Origin: Artemisia argyi
Lineage: Eukaryota > Streptophyta > Magnoliopsida > Asterales > Asteraceae
Length of the DNA: 64,000 bases
Direction of reading: 5' to 3'
Assembly: GCA_030686995.1 (NCBI GenBank)
Contig: CM060708.1
Coordinates: forward strand, 186,802,749-186,866,748
The notes beneath the pieces were generated by a model that worked only from the letters and a program-made list of their open reading frames with translations, was not told the DNA's origin and did no database searches. Each line of letters starts with the position of its first letter. The stretch's first letter is position 1. Shown here piece after piece: positions 57,273 through 64,000 of the stretch. The translations under genes and the position numbers were made by a program.

Positions 57273-58936
57273 TTAAGTCATGAAAGACTTGAGCCTACCA
57301 TTTGGTTCTTTCTGATGTACCCAAGATGCTGAGTTAGATCCACAATTGTTCCTGGATTCCCTGTAGTTAATTGGTCTTTGATATATCCAAGAACAATCTG
57401 CTGAGGACTTTTCAGCAGAATCCCAATAACCCCTTCCCTTACACATCTGGTCAGTATATTCATACCATTGATGAACACCATTAAATGGTTGAGACCTATA
57501 AACATTCCCATTCTTATATCTATTATTAAAAACAGACCTATTAGAATAAACAGGCCAATCAGCAGGAGTGGAACACATTCTGTTGACATGAGGCTTAGTC
57601 TGTGGAGCTACTGAGGGTTTGTGACAGGTATTAGTCCACTTTTGTCTAGGTCCATTGTTAACAACAGAAACACCCATCCTATTTTCATAAAAGTCACAAT
57701 CCTTAATTAAATGCAACTTGCTACCACAAACAAAACACTTCTTTTTCTTCTAAGCTTTATTAAATCCAAAAGATGTCTTAACAAACATAGAATCATTCAA
57801 ACAAACATCAGAAATAGAATTGTTTTGTGAACACTGAAAGGAATTGTTTTTAAAAGAAGTAAATAACAAGTCTTCAGAAGAGGCTGGTTGAGAAAGAACT
57901 TCATCAGCAGCAACTTCAGAGTCCACAGACTTGTAAGATGACTTGTCAGAAATCTTTATTGAGGACTTGGGTGACTCTGACTGGGTCTTGGAATCACAGC
58001 TGGCATAACTAGAGGTCTCTGAGGTCTTATCCCTGGAAGAACAAGAGACATAATTGTTAGAATCATTACTAGATATACTTCTAGTATCAGGGGAGTCATT
58101 GATCCTAATGCCAGTGGTTTCCATTGATTCTTGTAAGTCAACCTTATTGGATGTGGGCTTAGGGGTTCCTATGGTTGGAGAGACTTCAGACTTATGTGGG
58201 AAGTCTTTATACTTTTTGCCAAAGAGATGGTATGAACCATCAAAGTCAGAAGTTTTGGTAGTAGGCATAAATACACCTCTGATAGGTCCTGGTACAGCAT
58301 GCATCTCACATTCTTTTAGATAATTAATAGGGATAGAATAATTTGATTCTTCTTATCTAAATAATGATTAGCTTCTGGACCTACATACTTTTTAAACCCT
58401 AGACCTATCTCAGAAGTAACAGACTTACTGCTGTAGAGTAGCCTAGACAATTTATCACCTGAAACTAGCCACTCTTTATGCCTAGCTAATTCTTTATCCA
58501 ATTTCTCTTGTAAGACACTTTTCTCAGACTCAATTCTTGATTTTTCTTTTTCAGAAAACTTTAATTCATTGCTAGCACATTCTAAATCTTGACTTAAAAC
58601 TCTAATCTTTTCTTCATATGCCACTTGATTTTGCTGAAACCACATCTTTTGTTGTTCTAAGGTTTTAAAGGCTTCTTTATATGTTGCAGCTTCTATAAAA
58701 CATGCATTATATTTAGGTTTCAGCTCAACATATTCCTTTTTTAGAGTTGTATATTGAGAATCACAATTACAAACACAAGTAGATACCTGAGGAGAGATTC
58801 CCATGAGACCAAAGCTATCCTCACAACTAGCCATGCAAGAGATTTGAGGAGAGCTACTTGTAGCATCTTCATGCTCATTCCAGTCCACACTTGTGTCTAT
58901 AGCAGTGATCAAGGCCTTTGATTCTCCAGCTTCCAC
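57273..58936 (-). pseudogene. Copia gag-pol linker with coiled coil and second zinc knuckle
   Basis: Three ORFs in series. The first (58936-58316) begins EAGESKALITAIDT and has a long coiled coil (about 58370-58720). The second (58304-57750) is Ser/Asp-rich. The third has KKKKCFVCGSKLHLIKDC, a second zinc-binding motif, at about 57700-57749, then a Trp/Tyr-rich stretch (57716-57273). Breaks are a frame change from gag at about 58936, a stop/frame change at 58304-58318, TAG at 57750-57752 and TAA at 57273-57275. This layout matches Asteraceae copia polyproteins as I recall them. Confidence 0.75.
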
Positions 58937-60123
58937 TTCTTCTTCTTGTATGTTGAATACCTGGTACTGGCTTCACCCCTTTTTGCTGTGCACTCTCTTG
59001 CAAAGTGACCAATTTCACCACAAGCATAACACTTCACCTTCTTCCTGTCAAACCGAGCTGCATCTCTTCCATCCACATGGAATTTTCTTCCAGTCTTCTG
59101 CTCAAATCTCCTGACCTTTAGAGTGATCATTGCCATCTGCCACTTCAGATCCAATTCTTCTAGAGCAAGCTCATCAATCTGATCAAAGTCTTCATAAGCT
59201 AGTTGTTGCTGTTTATCAACTTCAGCAACAAACGAATGCAGAACATCTTCCATCACATTACTAATCTTGGGATTTGATATTGGATTAGTACTTGAAAAAG
59301 ATAAAGTGGTAATTGGAAGATTTTGACTTGGAGTTGATGGACTTGAGTAAGTATGTGGCATGTAGTTAGAGCTTGAGCTGATAAAAGCAGATTGAGAAGC
59401 AGGTGCTTTATATGAGGAATATTCCTTGGTGTCACTTTCTAGAGCTCTGAGTTTGTTGTATAAGTCATCAAATGAAAGATAATCCAGGCCTCCTTTGGTT
59501 TTGAAGGATATGACAACCTGAGACCATGAGGGAGGTAAGGCTCTTAGAAACCTAGAGTTCACCTCCTCATTGTCAGGTCTTGCTAGAAGTTGATTCAACT
59601 GACTCAAAATCTTTTGGAACTTATCATAGCCTTTGTGGAGACCCTCTTCTTCAGTTATTCTGAACTCCTGAAACTCTTGCTTTAGCCTACTCAATCTCAT
59701 CCTCTTTGAATCTTCATTGCCCCCGAACCTATTCTTTATAGCATTCCAAAGTTGTTTAGGATCAGTTATGTAGTGAAAATCACTCATGTGATCATCAGGG
59801 ATTGCTTGAAGTAAAATAGTTCTGGCTTTGTGCTCCCGTTGAACAGCAATGATATCTTCAGCAGAAACAGGATCCAAAATTGTAATGTTTCCTTCAGCAT
59901 CTACTGAAGTCTTTTTAGGTTTGCAACCAGTAAGAATTACATTCCAAAGATTATAATCAACACTTGCAATCCAGTTTTGCATCTTCATAGCCCATATCTC
60001 ATACTCATCCTTCCTGAGGAAGGGTAGCTTAGCATTGCTACTTGAGAAAGCAACCTGTTGCAGTTGTTGAGTAAGAGATCCTGCTTCAGAGAGAGTTGTA
60101 TCACCGGATGGTTTGTCAGACAT
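58909..60123 (-). CDS. Copia Gag, 404 codons
   Basis: Begins MSDKPSGDTTLSEAGSLTQQ, 55 bp after the primer-binding site. The copia gag domain (UBN2-like) spans residues 35-230 (KDEYEIWAMKMQNWI, LWNAIKNRFGGNEDSKRM, EGLHKGYDKFQKILSQL, RFLRALPPSWSQV, LSFDDLYNKLRALE). The zinc knuckle CYACGEIGHFAREC lies near residue 377. The frame is intact to 58909. The next ORF starts in the -1 frame at an AAG-repeat, so the usual gag-pol fusion is broken by a small indel there. Confidence 0.9.
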   Translation of the reverse strand: MSDKPSGDTTLSEAGSLTQQLQQVAFSSSNAKLPFLRKDEYEIWAMKMQNWIASVDYNLWNVILTGCKPKKTSVDAEGNITILDPVSAEDIIAVQREHKARTILLQAIPDDHMSDFHYITDPKQLWNAIKNRFGGNEDSKRMRLSRLKQEFQEFRITEEEGLHKGYDKFQKILSQLNQLLARPDNEEVNSRFLRALPPSWSQVVISFKTKGGLDYLSFDDLYNKLRALESDTKEYSSYKAPASQSAFISSSSNYMPHTYSSPSTPSQNLPITTLSFSSTNPISNPKISNVMEDVLHSFVAEVDKQQQLAYEDFDQIDELALEELDLKWQMAMITLKVRRFEQKTGRKFHVDGRDAARFDRKKVKCYACGEIGHFARECTAKRGEASTRYSTYKKKKWKLENQRP

Positions 60124-60178
60124 TGAAACTGAGTGAAAAGTTAAGTGTTTGTGTTGAGGTTACAGAGAGTATCTTGTG

Positions 60179-60190
60179 GCTCTGATACCA
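60179..60190 (-). other. Copia primer-binding site
   Basis: The minus strand has TGGTATCAGAGC, two bases (AG) after the LTR end. It is an exact match to the complement of plant initiator tRNA-Met. Confidence 0.92.
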
Positions 60191-60192
60191 CT

Positions 60193-60627
60193 TGTAGGGA
60201 TCTATGCCTTGATAGATCACGAGCCAATGGATCGTTAGCCAACTAATGTAATCACTAGCTAGACTAAGTTAGATAATCTCTGTGAATTTGTAATTATGCG
60301 GAATATAAAAACAAACGTATACTAAAACTTGATCCTCTATGGATCGATAAACTTTTACTAATAAAACTCGTACTAGAAACTTGTATCTATTACAATGACC
60401 TAGGGTTCCTTATATACTAGTGGAAACCCTAACCTTTCTTACAAGAAACGAATAATACTAAACCAATAAAAGATATTCTACATATCTTGTCCGAAAATAC
60501 ATAAATTATATCCACGGTTAAGCTCTATCCGTAGAATCTCTATACGTCCGCAGGAACTAGTCATCAGCAGAAAGTCACTTTGCCTTCCGTAGAAACCTGT
60601 CAGCAGTATCTTCAATAATTCCTTACA
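60193..60627 (-). repeat. Copia 5' LTR (435 bp)
   Basis: On the plus strand it starts TGTAGGGATC and ends ATTCCTTACA, giving short inverted ends TGTARGG/CCYTACA. It is followed by target duplication TGTGT (60628-60632). It is longer than the left LTR by 71 bp at the U3 start. U3 contains TTTCTACGGA-like motifs shared with the accessory-gene promoter. Confidence 0.85.
60408..60417 (-). promoter_or_regulatory. TATA box of the copia LTR
   Basis: The minus strand reads GTATATAAGG, about 210 bp into the LTR; the left LTR has the same box at 10427-10436. Confidence 0.6.
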
Positions 60628-61030
60628 TGTGTAATAAAACTAAGAGAAATACTTGTTAGTGTAATTTAAGCACCAAATTTAAATTTTTTTACAACATTTA
60701 GGAGTGAAAATTTAGCCTTAGCAAGCGTCTCATGGATAGGAGTTGTATGATTAGCACAAAACCGTACCATTCAGAAAAATTTTCCACCCAAATATGTGAG
60801 GTTCACTTTTAGATTTGATAGGAAAAGCATTCATTATTAGTGCTTATGAGTGTACCGGTAGCATTTAGATTCTAGAACTTACATTAGTGATGCATCCCGA
60901 GACTGCTAGTGAGACTACATTCGTGTAGTAGGATTTACTACATGATAAGAGGCATTAGGATCACCCTTGTGTTTAAACCCGTATCATAATTACTTGACCA
61001 TTTAAGTCATATTACTTGGCTAGTAAAGTC
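60628..61030. other. Flank between copia and right SIRE-like LTR
   Basis: 403 bp starting with the TGTGT duplication. AT-rich, no ORF or recognisable repeat. It is the continuation of the DNA at 10169-10211 before the copia inserted. Confidence 0.5.
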
Positions 61031-61785
61031 TGTAGAACCGTAGAGGGGGGGTGAATACGGTTTCTTTGGCTTTTTAGATGTTTAAAAACTTTAAGCCAAG
61101 AGCATTAAGTGGTTAAGACAAGAACAACCACTATCACAATCACAACCAAAGTATATAAAGCAAGTAAAGAACACCACGATATATACTAGTTCCGGATGGA
61201 GGGTTTAGACCATCCGTACATCCAGTTGCGAATCCACGACACGATACTATTCAACTAGTATAGTCCTTTCGATGAACTAAAACCGTTACAACTTTACTCC
61301 ACCAATACTCAACAATATTGGTGCTCACAAAGAAAGAGCTACTTCCCCTAACGGTATTTTGCCCTCGGAATCCACCCAAAAGAACCTCGTGACTCGACTT
61401 AACCTTGGTCACTAAGACCTCTACCAAAACTTCCCACTGGAAGTATCAAACCCCAACTAGATCCCCAATGATCTAGGCTTGGTCACAAAGACACAAGACT
61501 TCCCGTACAAAACAAATGAATAAAGATTGAATGTTTGTTTAACCAAGTCCTAACCTAACTTAGAGACTCGATTGTAATAGAAAGGGTAAAGATAAGAAGA
61601 CCCTCGACACAATCACAAGAGTGGATTAGGTTCTTGTGATTCTTCCCTTGCAAAGAAGGAGTGTTCTTTCAATAGATGTTAGTGTGATAGATTAAGAACA
61701 CAAGAGATAGAATTAGAGGATTAGAGAGAAAGAATGTAGAGAGAAAGAATAATGGTAAGGGGTGAGGAATACAAGAGGCAAGGGT

Positions 61786-61859
61786 GGTATTTATAGTCCA
61801 AGATCCAAACTTGGAAAATTTTACCGAGGCCGGCGCGTCACCCACGTGGGCAGCGCGCC
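61786..61859 (-). promoter_or_regulatory. LTR core promoter with nested palindrome and G-box
   Basis: The minus-strand TATA CTATAAATACC is at 61786-61796. Upstream of it, GGCGCG (61832-61837) pairs with CGCGCC (61854-61859) around a perfect palindrome CCACGTGG (61842-61849), which contains the G-box CACGTG. A related GGCGCG/CGCGCC pair recurs at 63569-63587 near the U3 start. Confidence 0.55.
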
Positions 61860-62149
61860 AGGCGTCTGTAAACTTTTTCTCAAAAGTTTGGGTTTCGATC
61901 CTTTAAATACCTATCCTTGTTAAACACCCAATTGTAATTCACACTAAAACTTAACATTAATCAATCTAAGGTTTACCAACTCAAATAGCCAATTTGAAAA
62001 GTCATTTGTGAAGTGTTTATAAGAAAACCAAATACCAAAGGGTAGAAGAGTAGAAAGGGTAATTTGGTAGGGATATAAATGGTATTCCTCACATGGCATA
62101 ATAGAGTAGAGAGTATGCCATGGAATAATCCTCAAGGGAAGTCTTAAGG

Positions 62150-62460
62150 TGTAACTATGGTTAGGGTAAAGGTTTAGAGGTTTAACCATGGTTAGGTATA
62201 GAAGGGTTAAGTGTATAGAAGTAACCATGGTTAGGTTGAGAAGGGTTAAGTGTATAGAGAATGAACCATGGTTATGTTAAGAGGTTTACACAAGGGAATG
62301 TTCCATCCTTGGTGAGGTTAAGAGATAACCATGGTTGGGTGTAGAGAGGTAACCATAGTTGGGTTAAGAAGTATGTTGGTTAGGTTAACCAAGGTTGGGT
62401 TAGGGTTGTATGTTTAGAACTAACCATGGTTGGAAGAGGTGAACCATGGTTGGGTTTGAA
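62150..62460. repeat. Degenerate tandem repeat built on AACCATGGTT
   Basis: The palindrome AACCATGGTT, or a one-base variant, recurs about nine times in 310 bp. It is usually followed by AGGTA/GGGTT and a purine stretch, giving irregular units of 20-60 bp. Confidence 0.7.
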
Positions 62461-63700
62461 AGAGAATATTCCAAAGGAATATACCTTTGTTTGGGGGGAA
62501 AGGTTGGATGGAGGGTTAAGATTGTTTTGGTTTGAAATGGATGGATGAGATCATAGTGTCCTTTGGCATGGAGAGGAAGGGTGATCCAATGGTTGAGATT
62601 GATTTGGGTTTGAAATGGAGGGTTGAGACTAAACACATGTGGTATAATAGAGAGGAGATTGGATGGATGGTTGAGATGTGTTTAATTTGAATTGGATGGT
62701 TGAGATTGGAGATATGTAAGGAATATAAGAGACGTGTAAGGGATGTGTAAGAGATGTGATGTTGTAAGAGAATGAAAGGTTGAGATGGATTGAATTTGAA
62801 TTCAATGGTTAGGATTAAAAGCGTGTAAGAGACAAAGGTACACTTTTGTGTAAGTGGTGTAAGGGAATGTTGGAAAGGATATTTGGTGAGGATTGTGAGA
62901 GATTTGGTGGTATTGGGTTTGATGGTTTTGAGGTAAGTGGTATTTTGTTGAAGAAGACAATTAAGAAAGTAATTAAGAGAAAATAATCTAATTGTAATTA
63001 AGAAAAAAAGATTTAGACAATTAAGATTATAAGTTGAGAAAATCATAAGTTACTTATTAATTCAAGTAACACAACGTCGAGAATCCATAATTTCATATCT
63101 CGTGACTTTTCACGACTCGACGTTCTCAACTAATACTTTGGTTCAAACAAGTTAAGTGCTTTGCCTTAATGTAAAGCATAACCCAAGTGGGAAAGGATGC
63201 GTTTACGCAAAGTGACCTTTGACTTAGTTTGACCAATAAGGGAGTAAACCCGTTACGTAATTAGAGAAAACGTAAGCTTGGGATATGAGCATGTGAATGC
63301 TTTCACATGATGTTATGTGAAATAAATAAGCTCCCTAAGTTTATAAAAGCCTTGGCTAGAGGCGATAGCAAGAAAACATGAGTTGGCGTTTTCCCGTAAA
63401 TGGGTGCTTTAAAAGTTGGATCTCTTTAATCCCAAAACTCGTTTCGAGTGTTCTCAATTAAGCACATAACATATTCATACCTGTATTGAAAGATCTACAT
63501 TTTTTGGGTAAGGGGAAAGCCGACTTTGAAAATTCGACCAAATCCATACAGACTCCTTGCGCGTCCCTGGCGCGTCGGCAGCGCGCCAGCAGCAGACATG
63601 GAATTTGGCGAATTAGGCTACCGTTTGACGTTTTATGTGTTTTGAAGGTTTATTTGTCATTATCAAAACATTAGGAGATCTTGATCATGTTGTTTCAACA

Positions 63701-64000
63701 ATCTCCCCCTTTTTGATGATGACAAATAAAATCCGAAAGCAAATAAACTTACAAACGTTGCAAAGACAAGCGAGCCTTTGGTGAAGCTTTGCGTCTTGAC
63801 CTTGCCTTGTAAATTTGGTGAAGTCCTTGCTTTGATCTTCACTCTTGCTTTCTTTCTCCCCTTTTTGTCGAATCAAAAAGGCGGGACTTCCATATAGAAA
63901 TGGGAAAGTAGCTTGATGAATAGCACTTGAACGTGCTCCCCCTTGAACATAGCTCCCCCTAGATCGTTGCTCCCCCTTGTTTCAAGGCGGGGATCCATGG
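63701..64000 (-). other. Polypurine tract and 3' internal region of the right SIRE-like element
   Basis: The minus strand has TCAAAAAGGGGGAGAT (63701-63716) abutting the LTR. The rest is non-coding 3' UTR with further AAGGGGGAG tracts at about 63855, 63937, 63952 and 63972. Confidence 0.7.

Larger units (their letters stand above)
61031..63700 (-). repeat. 3' LTR of the right SIRE-like element (2670 bp)
   Basis: On the minus strand it starts TGTTGAAACAACATG and ends CACCCCCCCTCTACGGTTCTACA-like (plus 61031-61053). It shares the CCCCC-TCTA terminal motif with the left SIRE-like LTR but is over twice as long and otherwise different, so it is a separate family. Confidence 0.8.
61031..64000 (-). 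mobile_element. SIRE/Maximus-like copia element, 3' end; rest outside window
   Basis: Minus-strand element: internal 3' region (63701-64000), polypurine tract, then the 3' LTR ending at 61031. The internal part carries several CTCCCCCTT tracts (minus strand AAGGGGGAG), as at 63935-63980, typical of SIRE/Maximus. The coding region lies to the right of the window. Confidence 0.8.

Noticed and set aside
57226..57275. Possible intron in copia pol between the zinc-knuckle ORF and protease
   Set aside because: The right side has a good acceptor (TTTGTTGTAG) on the minus strand, but no donor restores the frame (candidates give phase 1 or 2, or retain the TAA). More likely an insertion or decay.
58909..58940. 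Programmed -1 frameshift between copia gag and the downstream ORF
   Set aside because: The frames are related by -1, but there is no X-XXY-YYZ slippery heptamer, only AAG repeats, and further stops follow downstream. A small indel in the repeat is simpler.
62516..63046. Minus-strand ORF of 176 codons in the right SIRE-like LTR
   Set aside because: Composition follows low-complexity A/T and TTGAGA-type repeats within the LTR; no domain, and LTRs rarely encode proteins.

Overview
This is plant nuclear DNA made almost entirely of nested LTR retrotransposons. No ordinary host gene, rRNA, tRNA or CRISPR array was recognised. The organism is a flowering plant. Asteraceae (daisy family) is my best guess, because the copia gag/pol and its downstream accessory ORF resemble elements I recall from Asteraceae genomes; this needs a database search. 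The density of Athila-, Tat- and Tekay-like Ty3/gypsy elements suggests pericentromeric heterochromatin.

Layout. (1) 1-8456: a Tat-lineage Ty3/gypsy element on the minus strand, cut off by the left window edge. It has a 487-bp 5' LTR, a decayed gag-pol with two RNase H domains, and a broken intron-containing antisense gene on the plus strand. It sits inside (2) 8457-10168, the 3' end and 1.24-kb 3' LTR of a SIRE/Maximus-like copia element. (3) 10212-60627: one minus-strand copia element bounded by a matching 5-bp TGTGT target duplication, swollen to 50.4 kb by later events. It carries gag-pol (53543-60123), two antisense acidic, serine-rich accessory genes (gene 1 and gene 2), a sense 440-codon accessory gene, and a second partial RT/RNase H segment before a truncated 3' LTR. 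(4) Inside it, a 15.8-kb Athila element (11511-27337, duplication ATGAG) interrupts the second RT segment. A 5.4-kb segment made of an Athila LTR piece, RT fragment, 440-codon gene, divergent promoter and gene-1 5' part is present three times in tandem (24457-40648). An 11.6-kb Tekay/Del-like gypsy (41394-52946, duplication ACAAG) splits gene 2. (5) 61031-64000: 3' LTR and internal 3' end of another SIRE/Maximus-like element on the minus strand, running off the right edge.

Relative order from the nesting: the copia came first; Athila entered its RT segment; the triplication followed Athila because each unit contains Athila LTR; Tekay insertion into gene 2 is independent. Subtracting Athila, two array units and Tekay leaves a copia of about 12.2 kb, long for this superfamily. 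The most unusual biology is this copia: three non-retroviral genes, a divergent TATA-containing promoter between two of them that shares motifs with the LTR U3, and recent threefold amplification of the 440-codon gene.
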